Shown here: piece by piece, positions 49,720-59,087 of the stretch
Numbering within the stretch: position 1 is the first letter of the stretch
How the letters are laid out: each line of letters opens with the position of its first letter
Source: Streptomyces vinaceus
GTDB lineage: Bacteria > Actinomycetota > Actinomycetes > Streptomycetales > Streptomycetaceae
NCBI RefSeq assembly: GCF_008704935.1
Contig: NZ_CP023692.1
Location: 434,001 to 498,000, forward strand
Length of the DNA stretch: 64,000 nt
Direction: 5' to 3'
Position numbers and translations under genes: made by a program
The notes under the pieces: generated by a model
What the model was told of the DNA's origin: nothing
The model's database searches: none
Seen by the model: only the letters and a program-made list of their open reading frames with translations

Positions 49720-50070
49720 TCAGCCCTTGAGCGCGGTGAGCGCCTGGGGGTCGACGGTGCCGTGACGCTTGCGCAGTTGGATGGTGAGGGCGAGCAGGAG
49801 GGCGGTCACGGTCGCGCCGACCACGATGTCCGTGAGGGTCAGCGCCTGGACGACGGGGTCGACGACGGGCCGGCTGCCGGGTTCGAGGTCGCCGTACACG
49901 GGGGCGGTGGCCCCGCGCCGGTACCCCACGCCCAGCAGCATCAGGTACGTGGACGACTGGGCGACTGCCAGGCAGCCGATGGCGTGGATGAGGTTGCGGC
50001 TGGTCACCAGGCCGTACAGGGCGATCAGCAGCACCCATCCGGCGGCCAGGAAGGGCAGGGCGGCCGTCAT
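49720..50070 (-). CDS. mnhC: Mrp/Mbh antiporter subunit C (NuoK-like)
   Basis: A 116-aa protein with three helices, homologous to Nuo[48 protein letters not shown] and then [30 protein letters not shown] are diagnostic. NuoK-type subunits contribute part of the central proton path. Its start overlaps the B subunit stop by 4 nt. Confidence 0.9.
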   Translation of the reverse strand: MTAALPFLAAGWVLLIALYGLVTSRNLIHAIGCLAVAQSSTYLMLLGVGYRRGATAPVYGDLEPGSRPVVDPVVQALTLTDIVVGATVTALLLALTIQLRKRHGTVDPQALTALKG

Positions 50071-50819
50071 GCCTCGTCCTCCGGGGTCTCGTCGTCCTCG
50101 TGGATCTCCACGGCCTGGTCGAGGAAGTGGGCCAGCAGCACGATCAGGCCCGAGCCGACCTCGACGCCGACGGCCGCGTTGAACAGCGGGACCATGCCGC
50201 CCGAGGTGATCTGGTTGAAGGCGCCGAAGGGCAGGACGTTCTCCAGGAACGCCCCGCCGGCCGCGAGGCCCACCAGGCCCAGCGCCGTGAACGACACCGC
50301 CCCGAGCGCGTCGGTGACGTCGAGGGCGGCGAGCGGCCGGACCCGCTCCAGGACCCGGTAGTCGGCGGCGAGGTAGGCGAGGTGGAGGGCGGTGGCGAGG
50401 ATGACGCCCCCCTGGAAGCCGCCGCCGGGCGTGAGCTGCCCGTGGGCGATGACGTACACGCCCACGACGAGGGCGACGGGCAGCAGGACGGTCCCGAACA
50501 GCCGGGTGGTGGGCAGCGCCCGCTCGGTGCGGGGCGTGGCCTTGCGCTCGTCGCGGGCGAGGCGCAGCAGCAGGGTCGAGGCGAGGACGGTCACGAAGAG
50601 GATCGACTCCTCACCGAGGGTGTCGAGGGCCCGTAGGTCGAAGTTGATCGAGGACACCACGTTGGCGGTGTGGTGGGCCAGCGCCGCGGCCACCGCGCGG
50701 TCCCCGTACGGGTGGTGGGGGGTGCCGAAGCCGGGCAGCCGCGGGCAGGCGGCGGCGTAGAACCCGGCGATCACCGCCGCGGCGCCGGCCAGGAGGGCCA
50801 GCCGGGTCCGGTCCTTCAC
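50067..50819 (-). CDS. mnhB: Mrp/Mbh antiporter subunit B with MbhE-like N-terminal segment
   Basis: A 250-aa membrane protein. The N-terminal ~100 residues (HHTANVVSSINFDLRALDTLGEESILFVTVLASTLLLRL) match the MbhE/MrpA-C segment. The C-terminal part matches MrpB (VVGVYVIAHGQLTPGGGFQGGVILATALHLAYLAA, then LPFGAFNQITSGGMVPLFNAAVGVEVGSGLIVLLAHF). In other species these are separate genes, so this is an E-B type fusion. GTG 50819 overlaps the DUF4040 gene stop by 4 nt. Confidence 0.85.
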   Translation of the reverse strand: MKDRTRLALLAGAAAVIAGFYAAACPRLPGFGTPHHPYGDRAVAAALAHHTANVVSSINFDLRALDTLGEESILFVTVLASTLLLRLARDERKATPRTERALPTTRLFGTVLLPVALVVGVYVIAHGQLTPGGGFQGGVILATALHLAYLAADYRVLERVRPLAALDVTDALGAVSFTALGLVGLAAGGAFLENVLPFGAFNQITSGGMVPLFNAAVGVEVGSGLIVLLAHFLDQAVEIHEDDETPEDEA

Positions 50820-51100
50820 GGCCGCTCCCGCGGCCGGGCCCGCGGGGAGTCCGGCTCCTCGGCGGGCCTGCGGCGTACCTTGCGCGCGGTGAGCAGGATC
50901 AGCAGCGGTGTCAGCGCCGTACCGACCGCCAGCTGGGAAAGTGCCACGTCGGGCGCTTGGAGGACGAGGAACAGGAGGGTCAGCGCGAGCCCGAGCAGGG
51001 CGAGGGCCGCGGCCTGGCGTACGGGCTCCCGGCACAGGACGGCCAGGGTCGCGGCCGCCACGACGAGCAGCAGGGCGACGGCCGTCAGTGCGTCATCCAT
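50816..51100 (-). CDS. DUF4040 / MbhD-like antiporter subunit
   Basis: A 94-aa protein with three helices. LTAVALLLVVAAATLAVLCREPVRQAAALALLGLALTLLFLVLQAPDVALSQLAVGTALTPLLILLTARKV is typical of the DUF4040 piece that in full Mrp systems is the MrpA C-terminal region. Here it is stand-alone, as in Mbh-type hydrogenase complexes. Overlaps both neighbours. Confidence 0.85.
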   Translation of the reverse strand: MDDALTAVALLLVVAAATLAVLCREPVRQAAALALLGLALTLLFLVLQAPDVALSQLAVGTALTPLLILLTARKVRRRPAEEPDSPRARPRERP

Positions 51101-51398
51101 GGTGGCCCCGGTCCTCCTCGTCGGCGGTGGCCCTGGCGACGGCGATGGTGGTCACCGTCCCTCCGACGGCGAAGAGCAGCCCGATCAGCAGCGTCTTCAC
51201 GGCGGCCCGCCCCGCGCCCTGTTCCAGCGCCACGGCGCAGGCGATCAGCGGTACGCCGAGCCCGTTGGCCGGGGCGAGCGCGTGCAGCCTGTCGAGGCCG
51301 CCGCGCCCGCTCAGGAGGACCATCGCCGCCGCGGCCACGAGCAGGCAGGCGACGCCCAGCCACAGCAGGACCGCCGCCGCCGTGTGCACGCCGGCCAT
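51093..51398 (-). CDS. mnhG: Mrp/Mbh antiporter subunit G
   Basis: A 101-aa protein with three helices. VLLWLGVACLLVAAAAMVLLSGRGGLDRLHALAPANGLGVPLIACAVALEQG and VKTLLIGLLFAVGGTVTTIAVARATADEE match MnhG/MrpG. Its stop overlaps the DUF4040 start and it begins 1 nt after subunit F. Confidence 0.88.
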   Translation of the reverse strand: MAGVHTAAAVLLWLGVACLLVAAAAMVLLSGRGGLDRLHALAPANGLGVPLIACAVALEQGAGRAAVKTLLIGLLFAVGGTVTTIAVARATADEEDRGHHG

Positions 51399-51399
51399 C

Positions 51400-51690
51400 T
51401 CAGCCGTCCTCGCGGGACGGGCCGGCGCCGGCGCCGGCGAAGCGGGTGAAGACCAGCACGCCGGCCGGGGACAGCACCGCGAAGACGAGGGCGACGTCCT
51501 GGTAGGAAGGCCGGTCGTAGGCCATCGGCAGCAGCAGGAGGACGGCGCCGGTCACCGTGCCCGCCAGGCAGAGACCGGCCAGCCGCCGTACGACGCCGCC
51601 CCGGGAGGCCGCCCACAGTCCGACGGGCCATGCGGTGGCGAGCAGGACGAGGGCCGCCGCCGACCAGGCGTGCGCAGGGAGGGCGCTCAC
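51400..51690 (-). CDS. mnhF: Mrp/Mbh antiporter subunit F
   Basis: A 96-aa protein with three helices; VRRLAGLCLAGTVTGAVLLLLPMAYDRPSYQDVALVFAVLSPAGVLVFTRF carries the MrpF-type aspartate-containing helix (YQDVALVFAVLSP). GTG 51690 overlaps the E subunit stop by 4 nt. Longer frames to 52524 are antisense shadows. Confidence 0.85.
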   Translation of the reverse strand: MSALPAHAWSAAALVLLATAWPVGLWAASRGGVVRRLAGLCLAGTVTGAVLLLLPMAYDRPSYQDVALVFAVLSPAGVLVFTRFAGAGAGPSREDG

Positions 51691-52118
51691 CGCGCCCCGC
51701 CCCGGCGGGCCACCGCGCGCTGCGGCCCGCCGCGCGGAGCGGCTCCGAAGCCGTGCAGGACGGCTTCGGCCCCCTCCTCGGGAAGGTCGGTGACGCAGGT
51801 GTCGGCGGACCACCCGAGCACGATCCCGGCCCAGCCGGGGTCGGCCCCGTCCCGCAAGCGGATCCGCCGGATCCGGCCCGCTTCCGCTTCCGGTGCCCTC
51901 ACCCGTCCGGCCGCGGCGCCCGCCAGTACGGCGAGCCCCCGGAACGCGGCGAGCGGCAGCCCCGCCACCGCCCTCGGCGCCCCGGAGGCCCCGCTCACCC
52001 TCACGTCCGCCGCCCGACGCATCAGCCGTACGACCACGGCCGCACCGACCGCCGCGACCGCGGCCACCAGGAGTTCGACGGAGCCGAGCGAGCTGATGGA
52101 CACCACCGTCACTGCCAT
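51687..52118 (-). CDS. mnhE: Mrp/Mbh antiporter subunit E-like
   Basis: A 143-aa protein, first gene of the antiporter operon. It has one to two hydrophobic helices (LGSVELLVAAVAAVGAAVVVRL and LPLAAFRGLAVLAGAAAG) and a soluble domain with ADTCVTDLPEEGAEAVLHGF, which resembles the C-terminal part of MrpE (TPGT-type region shortened). It is the least conserved subunit of these systems, and is assigned mainly by position and fold. The promoter lies in 52119-52200, divergent from the glutamine amidotransferase gene. Confidence 0.7.
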   Translation of the reverse strand: MAVTVVSISSLGSVELLVAAVAAVGAAVVVRLMRRAADVRVSGASGAPRAVAGLPLAAFRGLAVLAGAAAGRVRAPEAEAGRIRRIRLRDGADPGWAGIVLGWSADTCVTDLPEEGAEAVLHGFGAAPRGGPQRAVARRGGAR

Positions 52119-52355
52119 CAGTACCGCCTACCACGCCAGGATCTCGACCATCGCGCCGCCCATGTGACGCCCCTTCCCGGGCCGCAGGCACATATTCTCG
52201 GCAGCCGCCCGCCGACCGGCCCCCAGGCGAGGGTCCGGCGCGGCGGACCGCACCCGTCCGGAGCAAGCACATCGCGGGTAGGCGCGTCAAGGCGCGAGGC
52301 AGCGCGAGCGCGGCCGCGATAGGCTCGTACGAGGCGCAGGAGAGGGATGATGCGG

Positions 52356-53195
52356 ATGTGTCGCTGGCTCGCCTACTCCGGTTCGCCGATGCTGCTCGAC
52401 GCGGTCCTCTACCAACCGGAACACTCGCTGATCGACCAGAGCCTCCACGCGCGGATGGGCGTGGAGTCGACGAACGGCGACGGTTTCGGAATCGGTTGGT
52501 ACAGCGCCGACGGTGACGGCACACCGGCGATCTTCCGGGACATCGGACCGGCCTGGAACAACCGCAACCTGCGGGAACTGGCCGCCCACGTCCGCTCTCC
52601 GCTGTTCTTCGCGCACGTGCGCGCCTCCACCGGTTCGGCCATTCAGCAGACGAACTGCCACCCGTTCCGGCACGGCCGCTGGCTGTGGATGCACAACGGC
52701 GCCATCACCGACTTCCACCGCCTCCAGCGCGATCTGTGCATGGCCGTGGACCCCGCCCTCTTCCCGTGCATCGAGGGCTCGACGGATTCCGAGGTCATGT
52801 TCTACCTGGCCGTCACCTTCGGCCTGGACCAGGACCCGCCGGGCGCCGTCGCCCGGATGACGGGTCTGGTGGAGCGCGTCGGCAAGGAGCACGGCGTCGC
52901 CGACCCGATGCAGATGACGATCGCGGTCAGCGACGGCGAGCGGGTCTGGGCCTTCCGCTACTCCAGCGCGGGGCAGTCGCGTTCGCTGTTCTACAGCAGC
53001 AAGGCCGAGACGGTGCGCCAGCTGTACCCGGAACTGCCGTTCCTGCGGGCGGTCTCGGACGCGACGCGCCTGGTGGTCTCCGAGCCGCTCGGCGACCTCC
53101 CGGGGGTGTGGAACGAACTCCCCGAGGCCAGTTACGCGGTCCTTCCGTCGGCGGCCTCGGAGGACTACTTCCCGTTCATCCCCGAACTCCCCTGA
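52356..53195 (+). CDS. Class II glutamine amidotransferase (YafJ-like)
   Basis: A 279-aa Ntn-hydrolase. The start must be ATG 52356 so that Cys is residue 2 (MCRWLAYSG) and becomes the N-terminal nucleophile; the ATGs at 52347 and 52350 would block it. Conserved blocks are ESTNGDGFGIGWY, FFAHVRASTG, TNCHPFRHGRWLWMHNGAI and EGSTDSEVMFYLA. It hydrolyses glutamine or gamma-glutamyl compounds to release ammonia. No synthetase partner is fused or adjacent, so its acceptor is unknown. It lies between two minus-strand operons, convergent with hypE. Confidence 0.88.
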   Translation: MCRWLAYSGSPMLLDAVLYQPEHSLIDQSLHARMGVESTNGDGFGIGWYSADGDGTPAIFRDIGPAWNNRNLRELAAHVRSPLFFAHVRASTGSAIQQTNCHPFRHGRWLWMHNGAITDFHRLQRDLCMAVDPALFPCIEGSTDSEVMFYLAVTFGLDQDPPGAVARMTGLVERVGKEHGVADPMQMTIAVSDGERVWAFRYSSAGQSRSLFYSSKAETVRQLYPELPFLRAVSDATRLVVSEPLGDLPGVWNELPEASYAVLPSAASEDYFPFIPELP

Positions 53196-53231
53196 CAGCG
53201 CCGGCGCCGTCGGCGCCGCCTGGGGGCGGGG

Positions 53232-54308
53232 TCAGCAGATGCGGGGCAGCTGTTCCCCGATCGGGAGGTCGACCACGCGGGTGCCGCCGAGGCCGGTACG
53301 GGCCACCACGAGCCCGGGGTGGGCCTCGACCGCCTCGCCGATCACGGTCGCGCGGCGCCCCAGCGGGTGCGCGCGCATCGCGTCGAGGACGGCGTCGGCG
53401 TGTTCACGGGGTACGAAGGCGACCAGTTTGCCCTCGTTGGCCACGTAGAAGGGGTCGAGGCCGAGGATCGCGCACGCGTTGCCGACGGCCTCGGGGACCG
53501 GCACCCGGCCCTCGTGGATGACGACCCCGGCGCCCGAGGCGGCGGCGATCTCGTTGAGGGCGGCCGCCAGCCCGCCCCGCGTGGGGTCGCGCAGGACGTG
53601 CAGGTCGGGGGTGACCGCGAGCATGGCCTGGACGAGTCCGCCCAGGGGCGCGCAGTCGCTCGTGACGTCCACCCCGAATTCGAGGCCTTCGCGGACGCTC
53701 ATGATGGCCACGCCGTGCAGGCCGATCTCCCCGCTGACGATGACGACGTCACCCGGCACCACCCGTTGCGGACGCAGGTCCACCCCGTCCGGGATGAGCC
53801 CGATGCCGGCGGTGTTGACGTAGATGCCGTCGCCGTGGCCCGCCTCCACGACCTTGGTGTCCCCGGTGGCCACCTCGACGCCCGCGGCGCGCGCGGCGGC
53901 ACCGAGGTCCGCGGAGACCCGGGCCACCACGGAGAGCTCCACGCCCTCTTCGAGGATGAACCCGCAGGAGAGGTAGGCCGCCCGGGCTCCGCTCATGGCC
54001 AGGTCGTTGACCGTGCCGTTGACCGCGAGGTCGCCGATGCTGCCGCCGGGGAAGAACAGCGGGCGCACCACGTAGGAGTCGGTCGAGAAGGCGAGGCGGG
54101 CCCCGCCCAGCGTGACGGCGGCGGAGTCGCCGAGCTGGGCGAGCACCTCACCGCCGAACGCGGGTGCGAAGACGTGCTGGACGAGCTCGGCGGAGAGGGC
54201 GCCGCCGCCTCCGTGGCCCATGACCACCCGCGGGCGGTCGCGCAGCGGGGCCGGACAGGTCCAGCCCGTGACGTCGAGTACGGCGGCGTCGGACGGGGCT
54301 TCAGACAA
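53232..54308 (-). CDS. hypE: Hydrogenase maturation factor HypE
   Basis: A 358-aa PurM/AIR-synthase-like ATPase. With HypF it makes the CN ligands of the [NiFe] centre: carbamoyl is put on its C-terminal Cys and dehydrated to thiocyanate. The terminus is exactly PRIC, the functional PRxC tail. [21 protein letters not shown] and [35 protein letters not shown] are the diagnostic ATP-binding regions. It is the last gene of the hydrogenase operon and overlaps hypD by 8 nt. Confidence 0.96.
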   Translation of the reverse strand: MSEAPSDAAVLDVTGWTCPAPLRDRPRVVMGHGGGGALSAELVQHVFAPAFGGEVLAQLGDSAAVTLGGARLAFSTDSYVVRPLFFPGGSIGDLAVNGTVNDLAMSGARAAYLSCGFILEEGVELSVVARVSADLGAAARAAGVEVATGDTKVVEAGHGDGIYVNTAGIGLIPDGVDLRPQRVVPGDVVIVSGEIGLHGVAIMSVREGLEFGVDVTSDCAPLGGLVQAMLAVTPDLHVLRDPTRGGLAAALNEIAAASGAGVVIHEGRVPVPEAVGNACAILGLDPFYVANEGKLVAFVPREHADAVLDAMRAHPLGRRATVIGEAVEAHPGLVVARTGLGGTRVVDLPIGEQLPRIC

Positions 54309-55437
54309 CGGGGCTCGCCTCCAGCGGTGCGGTCCGGGCGGCCGGCGCGAGGTCGAGGCGCCGGTAGAGGTAGTACGCCGCGCACGCGCCCTCGCTGGAG
54401 ACCATGGTGGCGCCGAGCGGGGTGCGCGGGGTGCAGGTGGTGCCGAACGCCTCGCACTCGTGCGGCTTGATGAGCCCCTGGAGGACCTCGCCGCTGCGGC
54501 ATTCGGCGGGCTCCTGCGTGGCGATGTCCGTCACGGAGAAGCGGTGTTCGGCGTCGTAGTCGCGGTAGCGGGCGGAGAGCCGCCAGCCGCTGTCCGGGAT
54601 GACGCCGATGCCGCGCCAGGCCCGGTCGGTGACCTCGAAGACGTCCTCCAGCATGGCGAGGGCGGCCGGGTTGCCCTCGGGGCGGACGGCGCGCGCGTAG
54701 GCGTTGTCGACGGTGTGCTCGCCCCGCTCCAGCTGCCGTACGGCCCGTCGTACGCCTTCGAGGATGTCCAGCGGCTCGAAGCCGGTGACCACGATGGGGA
54801 CCCGGTGGCGCGCGGCGAGCTCCGGGTACTCCGCCATGCCCATCACGCTGCACACGTGCCCGGCGGCGAGGAAGGCCTGGACCCGGCAGCTCGGGGAGGT
54901 CATGATCGCCTCGATGGCCGGGGGCACCCGGACGTGGGAGACGAGCAGGCTGAAGTTGGGGATGCCGAGCTTCTTCGCCTGATGGACCGTCATGGCGTTC
55001 GGCGGCGCGGTGGTTTCGAAGCCGATGCCGAAGAACACCACCTCGCGCGCGGGGTTCTGCCGCGCGATGCGCAGGGCGTCGAGCGGGGAGTACACCACCC
55101 GTACGTCACCGCCCTCACTGCGCACCTGGAACAGGTCGCGGCCGGACCCGGGGACGCGGAGCATGTCTCCGAAGGAGCAGAAGATGACGTCCGGGCGGGA
55201 GGCGATCTCCAGCGCCTTGTCGATGACCTCCAGCGGCGTCACGCACACCGGACAGCCCGGCCCGTGGATCAACTCGACCTGATCCGGAAGGAGTTGGTCG
55301 ATCCCGTGCCGGATGATGGTGTGGGTCTGGCCTCCGCAGACCTCCATCAGCGCCCAGGGGCGGGTGACGGTGGCGTGGATGTCGTCGAGCAGGCGGCGGG
55401 CCAGCTCGGGGTCCTGGAACTCCTCGATGTACTTCAC
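54301..55437 (-). CDS. hypD: Hydrogenase maturation factor HypD
   Basis: A 378-aa [4Fe-4S] scaffold on which the Fe(CN)2CO group is assembled with HypC. Conserved blocks are [14 protein letters not shown] (Cys34), [11 protein letters not shown] (Cys62, Cys65), [35 protein letters not shown] and the C-terminal Fe-S cysteines in [27 protein letters not shown] and EGACAAYY. Overlaps hypC by 4 nt and hypE by 8 nt. Confidence 0.96.
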   Translation of the reverse strand: MKYIEEFQDPELARRLLDDIHATVTRPWALMEVCGGQTHTIIRHGIDQLLPDQVELIHGPGCPVCVTPLEVIDKALEIASRPDVIFCSFGDMLRVPGSGRDLFQVRSEGGDVRVVYSPLDALRIARQNPAREVVFFGIGFETTAPPNAMTVHQAKKLGIPNFSLLVSHVRVPPAIEAIMTSPSCRVQAFLAAGHVCSVMGMAEYPELAARHRVPIVVTGFEPLDILEGVRRAVRQLERGEHTVDNAYARAVRPEGNPAALAMLEDVFEVTDRAWRGIGVIPDSGWRLSARYRDYDAEHRFSVTDIATQEPAECRSGEVLQGLIKPHECEAFGTTCTPRTPLGATMVSSEGACAAYYLYRRLDLAPAARTAPLEASPVV

Positions 55438-55808
55438 TGCTGCTGCGCCTCCTGTACGGCGTCCCCGGCGTCCCGGGCGTCCCCGGCGTGCTGCGGCTGC
55501 TCCGCGATGTCGTCGGCGAAGGGCCAGTCCGCCACTCCCGCCTCGGTCGCCGCCCGCTCCCAGGGGTCGCCGAACTCCTCCTGGAGCATGCCGAGCTGCG
55601 CGAAGAGTTCGAGGGTCTGCCGGGCCGACTCCTCGTCGAGGCGCTGGAGCGCGAAGCCGACGTGGACGATGGCGTACTCACCGACCTGGAGGTCCGGCAG
55701 GTACTCCAGGCACACCTCCTTGACCACACCGCCGAAATCGACGGTGGCCATGCGGGTGCCGTCCTTCTCCCCGATGTCAAGCACTCTGCCGGGTACCGCC
55801 AGGCACAT
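55434..55808 (-). CDS. hypC: Hydrogenase assembly chaperone HypC/HupF, extended
   Basis: A 124-aa HypC. Starts MCLAVPGRV, so Cys2 (the Fe ligand) is in place; [40 protein letters not shown] forms the OB-fold core. The C-terminal 45 residues ([20 protein letters not shown], then an Asp/Ala/Gln-rich tail) go beyond the ~75-90-aa standard. The 5' end overlaps the hypF 3' end by 32 bp. Confidence 0.94.
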   Translation of the reverse strand: MCLAVPGRVLDIGEKDGTRMATVDFGGVVKEVCLEYLPDLQVGEYAIVHVGFALQRLDEESARQTLELFAQLGMLQEEFGDPWERAATEAGVADWPFADDIAEQPQHAGDARDAGDAVQEAQQQ

Positions 55809-58179
55809 GGCCCTCTCCTTGCTGTGGGTGTTGCGGGGCGCGGGCCGCCACCATGAGCTGGCCGAGGGCCAGGCCCCCGTCGTTCGGCGGGACGCGGTGG
55901 TGACGCAGGACGGTGAAGCCGCGCTCGCGCAGCAGGCGGGCGCAGGCGCAGGACAGCAGGGTGTTGGCGAAGACCCCGCCGGACAGGGCGACGGTGTCGA
56001 GTCCGTGGCGCTCGCGCGCGAGGACGGCCAAGGCGGCCACGAGCTCGGCTACGGCCGCGTGGAAGCGGGCGGCGATGCGCGCCCGCGGCGTACCGGCCCG
56101 TACGTCGGCCACGACGGCCGCCAGCAGGGGAGCCGGGTCGGCCGTGACCGGAACCCCGCCGCCGGGCTCTCCCGGGTGCAGGGCGAAGGCGTACCCGCCG
56201 TCCGGTCCGGCCGCGGGCACGGCGCCGGGCCCGGCCCCCGCGAGGGCCGCGCACTCCAGCTCGACGGCGGCCTGGGCCTCGTATCCGGCGTGGTGGCATA
56301 CGCCCGCCAGGGAGGAGACGGCGTCGAAGAGGCGGCCCATGCTGGAGGTGGGGACGCAGTGCAGGTTCCGTTCCAACTGTCGGCGCAAAAGGCGCAGTTC
56401 CTCGGGCGGGCAGGCCTGCGTGCACGGCAGGTCCGGGTCCCAGTCGAGTCCGGCGGCGCGCAGGTGGGACAGGGCCATCCGGTAGGGCCGGTGCACGGCG
56501 GCGTCGCCGCCCGGCAGCGGGACGTAGGCGAGGTGCGCGAACCGGGTGTACCCGGCGTAGTCCGCCAACAGCACCTCCCCGCCCCACACCGCCCCGTCGT
56601 CGCCGTATCCGGTGCCGTCGAACGCGAAGCCGATCACCCGGCGCGCGCCGTCCTCGCCGTGTTCGGCCATCGCGGAGGCGATGTGGGCGTGGTGGTGCTG
56701 GACGCCGACGACCGGCCGGCCGGCGGCCCGGCCGCGGACCAGGCGGCCCGAGCGGTAGCCGGGGTGCCGGTCCACGGCGAGCAGTCCGGGGGTGACGCCG
56801 GTGATGGACTCCAGCTGCTGCTCGGCGCGTTCGAAGGCGTACTGCGTGGCCAGGTCGTCCATGTCGCCGATGTGCGCCGACAGCCAGGCCTTGCGGCCCT
56901 CGCCGAGACAGAAGGCGTTCTTGAGGTCGCCCCCGGCGGCCAGGGCGGCCGGTACGGGCAGCGGCAGGTCCAGGGGCAGCGGCGCGTGGCCGCGCGAGCG
57001 GCGCAGGGTCAGCGGCTCCCCGTCGCAGACGCGCACCACGGAGTCGTCGCAGGGGACGTGGATGGGCCGGTCGTGGGTGAGCCAGCCGTCGGCGAGCCGG
57101 GCCAGCCGGTCCAGGGCATCGGTGTCGTCGGTGACGATGGGCTCGCCGGAGAGGTTCCCGCTGGTCATGACGAGCAGCCGCGGACCGGGCGGGTCGCCGG
57201 GAAGTCCGAGCAGCAGATGGTGCACGGGGGTGTACGCCAGCATCACACCCAGGTCGGGGCTGCCGGGGGCGACCCCGTCGGCGACGAGCCCCCCGGCGGC
57301 GGCTCCGGATCGGCGGCGCAGCAGGACGATGGGCCGGACGGGCCCGCCGAGCAGATCGCGTTCGGCCGGCCCGAGGTGGACCAGCGGCTCGACGTCGGCG
57401 GGTTCGCGGGCCATCAGGGCGAACGGCTTGTCCCCGCGGGCCTTGCGGCGGCGCAGCTCGGCCACGGCTCGGGGGTGCGAGGCGTCGCACGCGAGGTGGT
57501 AGCCGCCGAGCCCCTTGACCGCGAGGATCGCCCCGTCGGCCAGCATCCGGCGGGCCTCGGCCACCGGGTCGGCGCCGGCCGTCTCGCGCGGCGGCGATCC
57601 GGTGAGCAGGCGCAGCCGGGGTCCGCAGTCGGGGCAGGCCACCGGCTGGGCGTGGAAGCGGCGGTCGGCGGGGTCGGCGTACTCGTGGGCGCAGGCGGGG
57701 CACAGGGGGAAGCGGGCCATGGTGGTGTGCGCCCGGTCGTACGGCAGCCCGGTGACGATGGTGAAGCGGGGGCCGCAGTGCGTGCAGGTGATGAAGGGGT
57801 GCCGGTGGCGCCGGTCGGCGGGATCGGCGAGCTCCGCGAGGCAGTCGGCGCAGGTGGCCACGTCCGGGGAGACGAGGGTGCGGGCGGGCCCGCCGGAGCG
57901 GGAGGCCACGATGGTGAAGCCGGCGCCGCCGGAGACGGGGACCTCGTGGTGGTCGACGGCGTCGACGACGGCCAGCGGCGGCGCGTCGGCCGCGAGGCGT
58001 TCGCAGAAGGCCGATACGGCGGCCGGTGCGCCCTCGACCTCGGCGACGACCCCTTCGGGGGTGTTGGTGACGTGCCCGGCGAGGCCGAGGCCGGTCGCGC
58101 GGGTGTAGACGTACGGGCGGAAGCCGACGCCCTGCACCACTCCGCGCACGGTGACCCGGCGGCGCTCCACGGATTCCAT
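55777..58179 (-). CDS. hypF: Carbamoyltransferase HypF
   Basis: An 800-aa enzyme that converts carbamoyl phosphate to carbamoyl-AMP and loads HypE. Domain order: acylphosphatase (~6-95, VRGVVQGVGFRPYVYTRA), two Cys4 zinc fingers (CADCLAEL...CTHCGPR and CPACAHEY...CPDCGPR, ~108-185), YrdC-like domain (~200-380, GGYHLACDASHPRAVAELRRRKARGDKPF), and Kae1-like carbamoyltransferase domain with VQHHHAHIASAMAEH. ATG 58179 shares one base with the hypB stop. The upstream extension of this frame to 59607 overlaps hypB and hypA and is not coding. Confidence 0.95.
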   Translation of the reverse strand: MESVERRRVTVRGVVQGVGFRPYVYTRATGLGLAGHVTNTPEGVVAEVEGAPAAVSAFCERLAADAPPLAVVDAVDHHEVPVSGGAGFTIVASRSGGPARTLVSPDVATCADCLAELADPADRRHRHPFITCTHCGPRFTIVTGLPYDRAHTTMARFPLCPACAHEYADPADRRFHAQPVACPDCGPRLRLLTGSPPRETAGADPVAEARRMLADGAILAVKGLGGYHLACDASHPRAVAELRRRKARGDKPFALMAREPADVEPLVHLGPAERDLLGGPVRPIVLLRRRSGAAAGGLVADGVAPGSPDLGVMLAYTPVHHLLLGLPGDPPGPRLLVMTSGNLSGEPIVTDDTDALDRLARLADGWLTHDRPIHVPCDDSVVRVCDGEPLTLRRSRGHAPLPLDLPLPVPAALAAGGDLKNAFCLGEGRKAWLSAHIGDMDDLATQYAFERAEQQLESITGVTPGLLAVDRHPGYRSGRLVRGRAAGRPVVGVQHHHAHIASAMAEHGEDGARRVIGFAFDGTGYGDDGAVWGGEVLLADYAGYTRFAHLAYVPLPGGDAAVHRPYRMALSHLRAAGLDWDPDLPCTQACPPEELRLLRRQLERNLHCVPTSSMGRLFDAVSSLAGVCHHAGYEAQAAVELECAALAGAGPGAVPAAGPDGGYAFALHPGEPGGGVPVTADPAPLLAAVVADVRAGTPRARIAARFHAAVAELVAALAVLARERHGLDTVALSGGVFANTLLSCACARLLRERGFTVLRHHRVPPNDGGLALGQLMVAARAPQHPQQGEGHVPGGTRQSA

Positions 58180-59084
58180 CAACGGGTCGGCACCACGCCG
58201 GAGTGCGGGTGCACGGCCCGCGTGGCGGAGCCGGGACCGGTGTGGCCGGGACCGCTCTCGGGACCGGGCCCGTGACCGTGCCCGGGGCCGTGACCGGCGC
58301 CCGGTGCGTGGTGGTGGCCGGGTACGTGGTCGTGGTCGTGCCCGGCGGCGTGGTCGTGGGCCGGGCCCTCGGCGTGGTGATGGTGGTGTGCGGGGGGCTG
58401 CTGGGCCATGACCGGGGCGTGTACCGCGCCGCCGGCGCCCACCGCCAGCGCCCGGTCGAGCAGGATGCCGAGGCCCTCGCCCCGGCGGGCCGAGGTCAGG
58501 ACCACCTCCACCCCCGGGTTGACCTGCTGGACGTGGGCGCGGAAGGCGGCCTCGTCGAACTCCACGGCCTGCGCGATGTCCGTCTTGGTCACCACGACGA
58601 GCTGGGCCAGCCCGAACGCCGTCGGGTACTTGAGGGGCTTGTCCTCGCCCTCCGTCACCGAGGCCAGCACCACGCGCAGCGATTCCCCGAGGTCGTACGA
58701 GGCGGGGCAGACGAGGTTGCCCACGTTCTCCACGAACAGCAGCCGGGTGTCCTCGGGCATCCAGCCGTCGAGGTGGCGCCCCAGCATGCCGGCTTCGAGG
58801 TGGCAGAGCCCGTCCGTGAGCACCTGCTTCACCGGAGCGCCCGAACGCGCCAGCCGCAGCGCGTCGTTCTCGGTGGCGAGGTCGGCGGTGAGGGCGGCGA
58901 CCGCCACCCCGCGCTCGCACGCCAGGCCGAGTTCGCGCTCCAGCAGGGCGGTCTTGCCGCTGCCCGGGCTGGACAGCAGGTTGACCACCGTCGTGCCGCG
59001 GGCGGTGAGTTCGGTGCGCAGGGTGTGCGCGGCCGAATCGTTCTTGGCGAGGACCGCCTGCCTCAGGTCGACCACACGGCACAT
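58179..59084 (-). CDS. hypB: Hydrogenase nickel-incorporation GTPase HypB, C-terminal His-rich tail
   Basis: A 301-aa SIMIBI GTPase. P-loop SSPGSGKTALLE (38-49); metal-switch DGLCHLEAGM (Cys94, His95) and Cys126 in NLVCPASY; base-recognition TKTD. It supplies Ni2+ with HypA. Known metal-storing HypBs carry the His-rich stretch at the N-terminus; here 19 His are concentrated in residues 233-~295 (HHHHH, HDH, HDHDH, HHH motifs) at the C-terminus. The N-terminus is short, with only Cys2. Gap to hypA is 3 nt. Confidence 0.95.
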   Translation of the reverse strand: MCRVVDLRQAVLAKNDSAAHTLRTELTARGTTVVNLLSSPGSGKTALLERELGLACERGVAVAALTADLATENDALRLARSGAPVKQVLTDGLCHLEAGMLGRHLDGWMPEDTRLLFVENVGNLVCPASYDLGESLRVVLASVTEGEDKPLKYPTAFGLAQLVVVTKTDIAQAVEFDEAAFRAHVQQVNPGVEVVLTSARRGEGLGILLDRALAVGAGGAVHAPVMAQQPPAHHHHHAEGPAHDHAAGHDHDHVPGHHHAPGAGHGPGHGHGPGPESGPGHTGPGSATRAVHPHSGVVPTR

Positions 59085-59087
59085 GGT

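Noticed and set aside
54112..58275. Plus-strand open frame of 1387 codons across hypE-hypF
   Set aside because: Opposite strand carries hypC, D, E and F with catalytic motifs and tight overlaps; no family similarity on plus.
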